Source of the DNA: Roseivirga ehrenbergii
GTDB lineage: Bacteria; Bacteroidota; Bacteroidia; Cytophagales; Cyclobacteriaceae
NCBI RefSeq assembly: GCF_001593005.1
Contig: NZ_LQZQ01000001.1
Coordinates: 372,001 to 436,000, forward strand
Length of the DNA: 64,000 nt
Reading direction: 5' to 3'
Numbering within the stretch: the stretch's first letter is position 1; each line of letters opens with the position of its first letter. A model generated the notes under the pieces. It saw nothing but the letters and a program-made list of their open reading frames with translations. It made no database searches and was not told where the DNA came from. Positions 52,514 through 62,300 of the stretch are shown here, piece by piece. The translations under genes and the position numbers were made by a program.

Positions 52514-53254
52514 TTCTTGATTAAAACATTGGACTACATCAGAAACCTCAGCTAAAATGCTGAGGTTTTTTTGTGCTGCATTACCTATAACAATAATGTC
52601 AGCCCCTGCTTCTAGGGCTTCCTTTGCCTTTCTAGTGGTATTTATTCCTCCACCTACAATTAAAGTTGAATCAATATTTCTTTTTACGGCTTTAATCATT
52701 TTTGAAGGTACCGGCTCAATTGCTCCACTGCCCGCATCCATATAAATACACTGCAAACCAAGCATTTCACCTGCCATTGCTGTGCTCACCGCCAAACTTG
52801 GTTTATCGTTTGGAATGGGTTGGGTATTGCTCATATAAGAAACACTAGTGGGCTTTCCAGAGTGAATAAGCATATAACCCGTAGGTATAACCTCTAGCTT
52901 ACTCCTTTTAATAACTGGTGCAGCTACCACGTGTTGACCAATAAGTAACTCTGGGTTTCTTCCAGATATTAAAGATAGAAAAAGTATGGCGTCTGCGTCT
53001 GAATGAATATGGATCGCATTGCCAGGAAATAATACACAAGGAATATTACTTTGGGATTTAACAGTCTCAATTATGGTTGACAGATTGTTAGTGGTGATCA
53101 AACTACCCCCTACAAAAAAATAATCGACCCTGTTTTCAATGGCCGCGTTTATAACAGCGTTTAACCCACTTTTATTTATGTCGTCAGGATCTATAAGCAA
53201 GGCAAGGGATTTTTTACCTTCTCGTACTCTTTGTTTGAATAAATTAAGAACCAC
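52499..53254 (-). CDS. Geranylgeranylglyceryl/heptaprenylglyceryl phosphate synthase family (PcrB-like)
   Basis: 251 residues, a TIM barrel with LALLIDPDD (about 18-26), VGGSLITTNN, IHSDADAILFLSLISGRNP, IPTGYMLIHSGKPTS and GGGINTTRKAKEALEAGADIIVIGNA, the last being the phosphate site. The family joins a prenyl diphosphate to sn-glycerol-1-phosphate (archaeal ether lipids; heptaprenylglyceryl phosphate in some bacteria). Bacteroidota versions exist; their lipid product is less studied. It overlaps the upstream holin-like gene by 11 bases. Confidence 0.9.
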   Translation of the reverse strand: MVLNLFKQRVREGKKSLALLIDPDDINKSGLNAVINAAIENRVDYFFVGGSLITTNNLSTIIETVKSQSNIPCVLFPGNAIHIHSDADAILFLSLISGRNPELLIGQHVVAAPVIKRSKLEVIPTGYMLIHSGKPTSVSYMSNTQPIPNDKPSLAVSTAMAGEMLGLQCIYMDAGSGAIEPVPSKMIKAVKRNIDSTLIVGGGINTTRKAKEALEAGADIIVIGNAAQKNLSILAEVSDVVQCFNQELNVN

Positions 53255-53651
53255 TATTTTCTTCTTTTTCTCCGAGTTCGTTTAGAAAACTTCCAAGTTT
53301 TTTTGCGGCCAAGCCCAACACAAAAACTATAGCTTGGTGCTTTAAAGCACTTACCACAGCCGATTCTTCTTTAGGCTCGTGGTGGACTATTTTTTTTAAT
53401 TTTACCTTCTTACTTACTGAAGGTTCTGGTATAATTTCAATGACTTGACCTTCCTCCGTTTCCTCATCCTCTTCTGAAGCACTAGAGGTGATTAACTTAG
53501 TCAATCCATAGGCCAAAACTAATGCACCTCCAATCCACAGAGCCTTCTTTCCTGTGTCTTGAAAATTATTTTTTATCAAATCAAACTGATCTTCTAATAA
53601 CTCTTTATAGCTAGCATTAGACTGCTCTAGCTCCTGTTTTCTAGATTTCAT
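53244..53651 (-). CDS. Hypothetical membrane protein, partner of holin-like gene
   Basis: 135 residues: a charged coiled N terminus (about 1-35), a membrane segment (about 37-55, KALWIGGALVLAYGLTKLI), an acidic stretch (EEDEETEEGQ), a basic stretch and a second hydrophobic segment (about 105-122). Typical companion of the Phage_holin_3_6 genes in Bacteroidota. Overlaps the GGGP-synthase start by 11 bases. Confidence 0.65.
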   Translation of the reverse strand: MKSRKQELEQSNASYKELLEDQFDLIKNNFQDTGKKALWIGGALVLAYGLTKLITSSASEEDEETEEGQVIEIIPEPSVSKKVKLKKIVHHEPKEESAVVSALKHQAIVFVLGLAAKKLGSFLNELGEKEENSGS

Positions 53652-53657
53652 AAGCCA

Positions 53658-54002
53658 TCATTCTTCACTTACTCCTTCAATTTCGTTATTCTGTCTTTTA
53701 ATAATAATATCGACAATAGCCCTTCTTTTAACATAGAGGCCAGTGGTAAATAAGCCATAAATGCTCCCCATAATAACAAAGCCCCATATTTTACTCTCCA
53801 GTAAATCATTCAAAAGAAAGGCTAAGCCCAAAGTAAAAAACAATAAGACCATTACAGCCCCCAAAGCCAGCAACATCACCACCAGTGTTTTAGCGATAAG
53901 CACACCAACCTCTTCTTTCGCTTCGAGCTTCCAAAGTTCAACTTTGGTTTCAATAAAGCCAGTAAGGGCCTCAATTAATTTATGAAAATCGAATAGTTTC
54001 AA
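53658..54002 (-). CDS. Phage_holin_3_6-like membrane protein (putative actinobacterial holin-X)
   Basis: 114 residues with two membrane helices (about 37-60 and 67-88) after an amphipathic N-terminal helix (EALTGFIETKVELWKLEAKEEV). This pattern matches the holin-X/Phage_holin_3_6 family, which despite its name is mostly a chromosomal envelope protein of unknown role. First gene of a three-gene minus-strand cluster with the GGGP-synthase. Confidence 0.75.
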   Translation of the reverse strand: MKLFDFHKLIEALTGFIETKVELWKLEAKEEVGVLIAKTLVVMLLALGAVMVLLFFTLGLAFLLNDLLESKIWGFVIMGSIYGLFTTGLYVKRRAIVDIIIKRQNNEIEGVSEE

Positions 54003-54197
54003 ACTCCAAGATTTAAGTTTTCAATTTAAGAAGAAGAAAGGAACTATCAGGCAATTTGGCTTAAAATAGCTCCGACAAGGCTTCTTATAAACAATCCTTT
54101 TTCAGGCAACTTTGTTTGAACAATAAACCATTATCGTCTTATTAATAGTACGCGTTTAATAATTCAGAGATTGACAATCGATTACATTGCCCCTACC

Positions 54198-55424
54198 TTA
54201 AAAGGAAATTTCAAATTGAAATCTAAATGACACCAAGTTATCTCCTAACGGTTTATCAATATAAGATAAGTCACTTTGTAGCTTTAAACTATGTCCAACA
54301 ATATACCTAGAATACCCAAGGGTATACTGCGTTTCTTCTTTCAAGTTTGAATACACCAAGTCATCGGGATTTACATGCGTATAGCGAACAGCCCATTCCG
54401 ACTTATCAATTAAATAACCTGCTTGAAGATTAATAGCATTTCCTGTAGTGTACTTTAATGTAGAGGAATCGTCCAATACCACAATCACTTGCTCAGATGA
54501 TCGTTTATTGGCGTATTCTCCCATAAATGAAAACCCATTATATTTAAAGTGAGCATCCATAAAGAAAGTAGACAAATCTGTTGAAAATTGATTCCCGTCC
54601 GAATCCTGAACAAAGGACCCAAGTTGCCCTCTCTGTTTTGCTGCACCATCGTTGTAATCAAAAGCTGCAGCAATAGATAATTTGGGGGTAGATTCACGTT
54701 TCAAGTCAGAACCGAAATAGTCTCCTTTGCCTGTAAACTCACCAAAAGGCAGATATTCTAACCTGTAGGTGTAATCGTACCCACCAATATTATCAGTGGT
54801 AAGATTGCGCCCTTCACCTATTGATATCGCCAAAATATTTTTGATCACAGCCCTTTTACCAAGGTTTGCTGAATGATGTAACTGAATACCAGCATCCCTG
54901 TCAATGTTAAACCTAGCATTTAAAAGACTCCGATCTACAAACTGCATTTTTTGTGATGAAATCACACGTTCTCTATTTCCAGGCAACTTCGTTTGGCCTG
55001 CCCAAATACTCCAATTTTTGCTGAACTGCCATTTGAGTACTGCATCATATATAAACCGAGATGTATTACTGTGTTCATCTACATCACCTCCACTAATATC
55101 TCTACTAGAAAGGCCTAATTCAACTTTATAAGTAAGGCTAGGATGATATGCAAATCCATCAAATTTCATCCTTGCCCTTCTAATTAAAAATTGGTCATCC
55201 CATTTTTCTGAAAATACGTTGAGAGATCCTTGATAGAGGGTTTGAAATCTCAACCCAAACTTCATTGAAAACGATGAGTCTAAAGCGACAACCTCAAGCC
55301 CCTTACCAAAACTTGTATTGCTCTTATCTTGCGCATTTAAAGGTAAACCCATGGCGCAAAATAGTACAGCCATGAGAATAATTCTGCATATTGCACTCGT
55401 TCTGGAATCATCAAATTTCAGCAT
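54198..55424 (-). CDS. Phosphate-selective porin OprO/OprP family protein
   Basis: 408 residues, signal peptide to about 30 (PLNAQ). The beta-barrel strands alternate well and the segment FLIRRARMKFDGFAYHPSLTYKVEL is diagnostic for the OprP/OprO family. It probably lets phosphate or other anions through the outer membrane. Lies downstream of a Na/Pi cotransporter on the same strand, with a 24-bp palindrome between them. Closing residue Phe fits a barrel. Confidence 0.85.
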   Translation of the reverse strand: MLKFDDSRTSAICRIILMAVLFCAMGLPLNAQDKSNTSFGKGLEVVALDSSFSMKFGLRFQTLYQGSLNVFSEKWDDQFLIRRARMKFDGFAYHPSLTYKVELGLSSRDISGGDVDEHSNTSRFIYDAVLKWQFSKNWSIWAGQTKLPGNRERVISSQKMQFVDRSLLNARFNIDRDAGIQLHHSANLGKRAVIKNILAISIGEGRNLTTDNIGGYDYTYRLEYLPFGEFTGKGDYFGSDLKRESTPKLSIAAAFDYNDGAAKQRGQLGSFVQDSDGNQFSTDLSTFFMDAHFKYNGFSFMGEYANKRSSEQVIVVLDDSSTLKYTTGNAINLQAGYLIDKSEWAVRYTHVNPDDLVYSNLKEETQYTLGYSRYIVGHSLKLQSDLSYIDKPLGDNLVSFRFQFEISF

Positions 55425-55454
55425 TAATCTATTTTTTAATTATAAATATCAATA

Positions 55455-55478
55455 AAATGTAAAGCATGCTTTACATTT
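55455..55478. promoter_or_regulatory. Perfect 24-bp palindrome upstream of the porin gene
   Basis: The 24 bases, each half AAATGTAAAGCA, are exactly self-complementary. It sits 31 bases upstream of the porin start and 19 bases before the stop of the cotransporter gene. The TGTAAAG-CATG-CTTTACA core looks like an operator for a dimeric regulator; a hairpin terminator is an alternative, though no T-run follows. Confidence 0.6.
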
Positions 55479-55496
55479 AGATTCAAATTTTTTTGT

Positions 55497-56660
55497 TTAA
55501 AAGCGCTGGCTTACAGTGGTTTCATGTTTCTTATTAACTGGCCTATCTACGTTTCTGTTCAATGAAATTAGCAAGAAGGGTAATAAGAAAAACATGATAA
55601 TAATATAAGCCAAACCTATCACTCTATACTTGGCAACGGCATAGCTAAATTCTTTGACAAAATGAACCAACAGCTTTCTGAGTATGGGTAATGACATAAA
55701 AATCACTACTCCAGTTAAATTAAATAGTAAATGGGCTATTGCGATTGTGGCAGCAGCCTCAGATCTAAAGCCAGCCGCTATAAGCGCTGTTAAGGTAGTC
55801 CCCACATTGGCTCCTATAATAAAAGTAAAGGCATTTCTTAATTTAATTTTATCTGCTGCGGCCAATGGTACTATAATAGAAGTAGTAACAGAACTGGACT
55901 GAACTGCCGCGGTAAGTAAAACACCCCAACTAAAGGACTTTAAAGGTTTATCAAAAACAAAAGACTGTAACCTATTTTTCGACTCTCCAATAATAGTTTT
56001 TTTAATGATCCAGCTGAGAAGCTTAATAGAGGCAAAAAGGAAGGCAAATGAGATGACTAAAATGAGAACACTATTATTTACCCAAAGTACAAACTGATTT
56101 GTTAACCCACTTCCTAAAACATTATCAGTATGTGGTAGGGCCTCTGAAATACCGCTACCATATAACAACTCACTAAAATAAAAAGACACGCCTGAAAGAA
56201 ATCCGTAGTAGTGCTCTAGCGGAAATAAAATCAACACTAAAATGATATTATAAAAATCGTGGATAGTACCTACCGCTACAGCTCTTCTAAATGCTCTTTT
56301 ATTGGAAATAAAGCCCAAAGCAACGATTGTACTAGTAAGTGTAGTACCCACATTTGCCCCCATTATAATGGGTACGGCTTCTTCGAGTGAAAGAGTACCC
56401 GAAGCTACAAGTGCTACAACCATAGTACTGGTAGTAGAACTACTTTGAATAATAGCCGTAACCAATAACCCTAAAAACAACCCCACAAAAGGATTCAGTG
56501 CATTTGAGAGTAAGTTCTCATTTATAAAGTTGAGAGAGCCCGAAAGAGCGGTAATCACTAGATCAATAGACACGAGAAAAAATAGAACGGCCAATATAAT
56601 AAGGGTCACCTTCGCAACTATGCTAGAGAATATGCTCTCTTCAAAGGTAACTTCTTTCAT
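55497..56660 (-). CDS. Na/Pi cotransporter family protein (NptA-like), first of two
   Basis: 387 residues from ATG 56660 (a start at 56705 is possible). Two inverted QSSS repeats: QSSSTTSTMVV with GANVGTTLTST, and QSSSVTTSIIV with GANVGTTLTAL, the paired sodium and phosphate binding repeats of type II Na/Pi symporters. Eight or more helices. It lacks the PhoU-like C-terminal domain. Neighbour to the OprP-like porin and divergent from a second symporter. Confidence 0.88.
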   Translation of the reverse strand: MKEVTFEESIFSSIVAKVTLIILAVLFFLVSIDLVITALSGSLNFINENLLSNALNPFVGLFLGLLVTAIIQSSSTTSTMVVALVASGTLSLEEAVPIIMGANVGTTLTSTIVALGFISNKRAFRRAVAVGTIHDFYNIILVLILFPLEHYYGFLSGVSFYFSELLYGSGISEALPHTDNVLGSGLTNQFVLWVNNSVLILVISFAFLFASIKLLSWIIKKTIIGESKNRLQSFVFDKPLKSFSWGVLLTAAVQSSSVTTSIIVPLAAADKIKLRNAFTFIIGANVGTTLTALIAAGFRSEAAATIAIAHLLFNLTGVVIFMSLPILRKLLVHFVKEFSYAVAKYRVIGLAYIIIMFFLLPFLLISLNRNVDRPVNKKHETTVSQRF

Positions 56661-56882
56661 ATTGTTTAAAATTCCCGTTTCTTTAACGTCCTTAGAAAGT
56701 CGCAAAGGTAATTATTAATTGACTCAATGACTTTTAGGTAACATGAACCTATTGTTAAGTATGCTTGACAGGATTACGCAGCTTGGTAATGATTATTTAA
56801 CATTAGCCTTATAAAAAGTATTTCTACTTTTACGGCTGAAAAACGAATTTTCATAATATCGTCATCACAGTAAAATAACACA

Positions 56883-58571
56883 ATGGATTACGGCATCTGG
56901 AATGTAATAGAACTTTTAGGCGCGCTTGGCTTCTTCATTTACGGTATGAAAGTCATGAGCGAAGGCATTCAAAAAGCTGCAGGAGATAACCTCAGAAGCA
57001 TTTTAGGCACCATGACTTCCAATCGCTATACGGGAGTTCTTACTGGCTTTTTAATCACTGCTATTGTGCAGTCATCATCTGCCACCACAGTGATGACGGT
57101 AAGCTTTGTTAATGCGGGTTTAATTTCATTGGTGGAATCAGCCGGTGTAATGATGGGAGCAAACATTGGAACCACCATTACAGGTTGGCTAGTTTCTTTG
57201 ATTGGCTTTAAAATGAAAATTTCGGCTTATGCGCTGCCTCTAATTGCAGTCGCAATGCCTTTAATGTTCTCTAAAAAGCCAAACCTTAAAAACTGGTCAG
57301 AGTTTATGATCGGATTTGCACTTCTTTTCTTGGGCTTAGAAGCCCTAAAAGAGGCCGTTCCAGAAATACAAAAAAGCCCAGAACTACTCTCCTTCCTTAC
57401 TCAATTTAATGACCCTGGTATTTTAACAAGGTTAATGTTTGTTGGTGTGGGAACTATACTTACAATTGTTGTTCAGTCTTCCAGTGCCGCTATGGCGGTT
57501 ACTATTGTGCTTTGTGCACAAGGCCTACCCATTGAAATTGGAACAGCAATGATTTTGGGAGAAAACATTGGAACAACAATTACTGCAGAATTAGCCGCTT
57601 TAGTTGGAAACGTTCACGCAAAAAGGTCGGCTAAAATTCACTCTCTCTTCAATATAATTGGAGTAACATGGATGGTGATTATGCTACCGTATGTGCTAGA
57701 TCTTCTACATTATATTTGGCCTGCACCAGAAACTGGTGATCCAAACAAATTCACCTTGGCATTATTCCACACTACATTCAACTTTATGAATGTAATGCTC
57801 TTGATTTGGTTTGTTCCTTCAATTGTGAAGCTAGCTACAAGATTGGTGAAATCTAAAGGAGATGAAGACGAAGAGTTCTCTCTTACAAATATTAATTATG
57901 ACGCTCCTTTAACTGCAGAGGTATCTATATTAAGTGCGCAAAAGGAGAGCATTAAGTTTGCTGAAATTACTAAGCTCATGTTTACTAACCTCAAAGAACT
58001 TCTAAATGAGCAAAAACAGGATACAAGAGATAAATTAAAAGCCAAAATATCTAAACTAGAAGTCCGTACAGATGAAATTGAAGAAAGAATTGCTGACTAT
58101 CTAGTAAGGGTTTCTGAGCAACAATTGAGCATTGAATCTTCAGTTAAAGTGAGGTCTATACTAAGCATTGCTCATGACCTAGAAAGAATTGCCGATATTA
58201 TTCTTAGGATGTCGAAGGATATTGAGCGTGGAAATAAACAAAAGTCCATTTTCTCAGAAAAACAAAACAAAAACATTAAGGAGATATTTGGATTGGTTGA
58301 TCTTTCTATTGAACAAATGATTACCAACTTAAATGGCGTTTATGGTAAAGTAGATATTTCTGGAGCTATTGAAACAGAAATGGCCATTAATGCACTTAAA
58401 ACGAAAATGAGAAAGCAGCATTTAAAGAGCACTGAGAAAAAAGAATATGATGTTCAAAGTGGAATCATCTATAGAGATTTATTCTTTGCTGCAGAAAAGA
58501 TTGGAGATCACGTTATCAATGTAAGCGAGGCTGTTCGCGGAGACTTTGGTAAGGATGATGAAGACATGTAA
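56883..58571 (+). CDS. Na/Pi cotransporter family protein with PhoU-like domain
   Basis: 562 residues: membrane domain (about 1-320) with QSSSATTVMTV, GANIGTTITGW, QSSSAAMAVTI and GENIGTTITAE, then a helical PhoU-like C-terminal domain (about 350-550, ERIADIILRMSKDIERGN, FAAEKIGDHVINVSEAV). The PhoU domain usually limits uptake by phosphate signalling. With the divergent symporter and porin it forms a phosphate-uptake locus. A terminator follows. Confidence 0.9.
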   Translation: MDYGIWNVIELLGALGFFIYGMKVMSEGIQKAAGDNLRSILGTMTSNRYTGVLTGFLITAIVQSSSATTVMTVSFVNAGLISLVESAGVMMGANIGTTITGWLVSLIGFKMKISAYALPLIAVAMPLMFSKKPNLKNWSEFMIGFALLFLGLEALKEAVPEIQKSPELLSFLTQFNDPGILTRLMFVGVGTILTIVVQSSSAAMAVTIVLCAQGLPIEIGTAMILGENIGTTITAELAALVGNVHAKRSAKIHSLFNIIGVTWMVIMLPYVLDLLHYIWPAPETGDPNKFTLALFHTTFNFMNVMLLIWFVPSIVKLATRLVKSKGDEDEEFSLTNINYDAPLTAEVSILSAQKESIKFAEITKLMFTNLKELLNEQKQDTRDKLKAKISKLEVRTDEIEERIADYLVRVSEQQLSIESSVKVRSILSIAHDLERIADIILRMSKDIERGNKQKSIFSEKQNKNIKEIFGLVDLSIEQMITNLNGVYGKVDISGAIETEMAINALKTKMRKQHLKSTEKKEYDVQSGIIYRDLFFAAEKIGDHVINVSEAVRGDFGKDDEDM

Positions 58572-58597
58572 ATATTAAAAGCTCATCAAAATGAAAG

Positions 58598-58623
58598 AGG
58601 CATCATCAGTGATGCCTTTTTTT
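58598..58623 (+). terminator. Rho-independent terminator after the Na/Pi symporter
   Basis: Stem AGGCATCA/TGATGCCT with loop TCAG (58598-58617), then six or more T. Confidence 0.9.
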
Positions 58624-58801
58624 ATGCCTATTAATGATAGGACAAAAAGAAAGGGTACTGCCGTACGCAATACCCTAAGAGACTCAACTAAAATCAGACT
58701 ACTATATGAAGTGTTAATCCCAACTAGTAATTCAAAATTGAGTTTTTTGGCTTCCAGTATCAATACCCAGTTTAGGGTATTTTTACTTTTTTCAATTAAA
58801 A
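58624..58801. other. Intergenic stretch with two hairpins
   Basis: No coding gene here. AGGGTA (58652-58657) pairs with TACCCT (58671-58676); AATACCC (58762-58768) pairs with GGGTATT (58775-58781), followed by TTTACTTTT. The two hairpins share the GGGTA/TACCC theme. They may be remnants of terminators or a small structured RNA; nothing else supports a specific RNA. Confidence 0.35.
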
Positions 58802-58826
58802 ATGGAGAGACCATTGGCCTCTCCAT
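58802..58826 (-). terminator. Terminator for the adhesin/lipoprotein pair
   Basis: ATGGAGAG (58802-58809)/CTCTCCAT (58819-58826) with a 9-base loop, followed on the minus strand by a T-run (AAAAA on the plus strand just left). Serves the minus-strand gene ending at 58842. Confidence 0.75.
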
Positions 58827-58841
58827 CATAATAATAGAAGT

Positions 58842-59303
58842 TTATTTAGTTACCTTAATTACATAATTTCCGCTTACACCAGCTACGGAATTACTTGCGG
58901 TTTTTGTAAAAGAGAATTCAAAATTTGTTGTGGTAAGCGATGTAATTGTAACAAGCTTCCCTCGTCCTGTACGGATTTGATTGATTCCTTCTCCAACCCA
59001 CTCCCATGTTCCAGTTGCCGGAAAAAGATCGCCAGCATTAGTAGTTGTGAATGCGCCATTTGTAAAGGAAAGTGTAAACCCCACATAATTAGCGGCTACA
59101 TCGCCTCCATCCAGTTCAATTTTACCATTATTGGTAATTCCCCAATCCCCCTTAAGCTTGTCAAAGGCTAACTCTTGTTCGGAAGGACCTGGGTTATCAT
59201 CACCACCACCGCCTCCCCCACAGGAGGCGGTAATTAGTAGAATTACAATAGCTAACAATAGTAATTCAAAGTGTCTCGATATTTTATTTTTGAAAGTATA
59301 CAT
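58842..59303 (-). CDS. Small lipoprotein with Gly-rich linker
   Basis: 153 residues. Lipobox ITASC (Cys about 28), then a GGGGGGDDNPGP linker and a beta-rich domain (GDWGITNNGKIELDGG, FPATGTWEWVGEGINQIRTG) similar to lipocalin-like Bacteroidota domains. Starts two bases after the stop of the large adhesin gene, so it is very likely cotranscribed and perhaps acts with it at the surface. Family not named. Confidence 0.7.
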   Translation of the reverse strand: MYTFKNKISRHFELLLLAIVILLITASCGGGGGGDDNPGPSEQELAFDKLKGDWGITNNGKIELDGGDVAANYVGFTLSFTNGAFTTTNAGDLFPATGTWEWVGEGINQIRTGRGKLVTITSLTTTNFEFSFTKTASNSVAGVSGNYVIKVTK

Positions 59304-59305
59304 GA

Positions 59306-62300
59306 CTATTTAATTATCATTAGCTTTTTAATTACTGAACCTTTTTCTGAAGATATTCTCACCAAATAGGTGCCTGCCGGATACTGACTCACAGTCACTT
59401 GAATCTTGCGTTCCTTCACTTTACTCAGTGACCAAACCGTATTTCCGTTTATGTCTACAATGGCAACATCTGGAGCTACTACAGGGGCAAGGCTTAAGTC
59501 AATTGTAACAATATCTCTAGAAGGATTCGGATAGAGTTGAACTTCATCCTGATCTATTAAATCATCATCAATATCTGTTACTATTGCTCCTTCACCTAAA
59601 ACATTCAAACTTTCAGTTCCAGCATTAGAGCTTATAGAGATTTGACCATTATAGGTTTTACCTTCCGTAGGACTGAATATAACCTTCACTTCTTCAGAAG
59701 CTCCTGCTGAAAGACTAACGGTACTCTTATCTACACTAAAGCCTTCTGGCACTTGAATACTAGTAACCTCCAAACCGTCTCCATCTCCATTATTGGTAAT
59801 GGTGAAAGTCAACTCACTACTCATACCAATATCCGTTTGGTTAAAGCTTAGATCGCCTTCTACTTTCAAATTAGGTTCTGCCACATTCGAAATTTCAATG
59901 GTGAAACTATTTTCAATACTCAACCCACCTCCATCAGTGGTTGACACCCGCACGGTATACGCACCCTTGGCTTCTCTATCGAAAGTCTGAGCCGTTACCA
60001 ATTGATTTCCATTAATAATAAAGGCACTGTTATCACCATCTCCTTCACCACTCACAAAGGCATAGGTATGGCTATCAGCCGCATCTTGATCGGTAGTACT
60101 TAAATTCCCAACCAAAGTTCCTGCATCTTCATTTTCCAAAACAGACAGGTTACTCAAAGCCACAGCACTTGGGGCTTCATTCACATCTTGAACACTCACT
60201 GTGAAATTTTGGGTAAAATTCAATCCATCAGCATCTGTTGTTTTAATACGTACCGAATAAGCCGTTTTTGTCTCATAATTAAAGGCCGACTTATTAACCA
60301 AATTGCCTCCAGAAATTTCGAACAAAGCATTATCTGTATCTCCGGCACCAGCCACGAATGAATAGGTGTGACTATCACCGTTATCTGGATCGGTTGTGGT
60401 TAATGCGCCAATCACTGTTCCAGAAGCTTTGTTTTCCTCGATGCTGTTAGCACTTAAAACTATTGCTTCTGGACTTTCATTTATATTTGTTACCGTAACC
60501 ACAAAGGCCTTCTCAATGCTGGCTCCGCTTCCATCGGTAGATTTCAACCTGATTTTTAATGATGATTTACTTTCAAAGTCGATAGCAGAAGCTGTTTGCA
60601 AATTATTGTTGTTTATGCTGAATACACCGTTATCGTCTGAGCCTTCTCCAGAAACCAAAGTGTAAGTATGCGTATCACCAGCATCCACATCGGCTGTTGA
60701 AAGCGCACTTAAAACAACGCCTAAGCTTGCGTTCTCTGCAATAGTTAAAGTAGGTATAGTGATGTCCGTTGGTGCATCATTTACATTGATGACTTTCAAC
60801 TGGAATGTAGCATTAACACTTATATTCGAACCATCGGTGGCCGTTACAGTAACGGTAACATCTCCAACATTATCGTTACTTGGGGTTCCCGTAAAGCGTT
60901 TTGTAGCCGCATCGAAGCTTAACCAACTATTTCCGCTAAAAGTAGCTGAATAAGTAAGGTTATCTCCATCCACATCGAGGAAAGAAGCTTCATTCAACGC
61001 TACACTCAGCAACACATCTTCGGTAGCATTAATGGCTGGCAACGCAGTAACCAATGTTGGAGCATCGTTTACATTAATAGTATTCAAACTATAGGATTGA
61101 CGCACCTTCCCGCCACTTCCGTCATCCGCTGTTACAAAGAAGGTTGCTGTCCCTACATTCTCATTAGTAGGTGTTCCTACCAGTTGGTTTCCGCTAAAGG
61201 TTAACCATTTAGGTTTGTTTTCAAAAGTGAATGTAAGCTTATCGTTGTCTACATCGTTGAATAGCGCTGATAGGTCTATCGTATAGGCTACATCTTCGGT
61301 TGCATCAGCCACCGTTGTTGAAACTACGGTTGGGATGTCGTTGACAGATTGAACCGTTACATCAAAAGTGCGGCTTGCACTTAAATTTCCATCAGACGCG
61401 TTTAACGTGATGGCTGCAACTCCATTTTTATTGACTTCTGGATTTAAAGAAACCAACACTCCTGTTTCGCTCGGGGTTAGCGTAATTGCTCCATCTTTAA
61501 TCAAACTCTGGTTAGAAGATGAAGCCGTAAAGGTCATTTCGCTTAAGCTGTTATCTATATCTTCATATGATACAAACAGTCCGTTCAATGCAAAATCCTC
61601 TTGAACCGTCTGATTTGAAACAGTTCCTAAAGTTGGAGCATCGTTTACTGGGTTGACGGTGATGTCAAAAGATACGAATCCAGACTTTGCCTCAGTCTTA
61701 CCAACCAAAAACACTTTTTCTGTTCCTGAATAGTTCTGAGGCGAAGTAAGAACTAGGGATTTACCGTCTGCTGAAATACTGGCACCAATGGATGAATTAC
61801 CTGTAACTTCATAGGTGAAAACTGCATTCGCATCATTCACATCAGTAAACACATTACTAATATCAAAACTCAATTGACCGAAGTCTTCATTTTCATTTCG
61901 GTTAGAAATAGGATTCGCCACTTGAATATCGGCTGCCAGTTCTTCTAATACGAAAGACACACTTTGGCTTACACTCGCAGTGCCATCACTTGCCGTAATT
62001 GTAACCGACTCATTTCCGGCAGCCACATTTTTAGGACTTATGCTCAACACACCATTAGCTTCGGATAATGTAAATAATGAGCTATTGCTCAAGCTGTATG
62101 TAAGATTAGCATCCGTAGTCTCAACATCTTGAAAAAAGCGCCCTAGCTCTAAGGTATAAGTAGGGAAACTTTTCAGTATCTTCTGAGTAGGAATAACCTG
62201 TTCAACAATTGGCACATCGTTTACTGGGTTAATCACTAAGTTAAAGGTTTTAGGCTGAGAAATAGATTGGTCTGTGCCTAGTCGATCATCGGCCTTTACA

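Noticed and set aside
53658-54002. Prophage remnant signalled by a holin
   Set aside because: No other phage gene is nearby; this holin-like family is mostly chromosomal.
54049-54120. Short direct repeat CAGGCAA..TTTG in the spacer between the porin and holin-like genes
   Set aside because: Only two copies of about 11 bases in AT-rich DNA; not distinguishable from chance.
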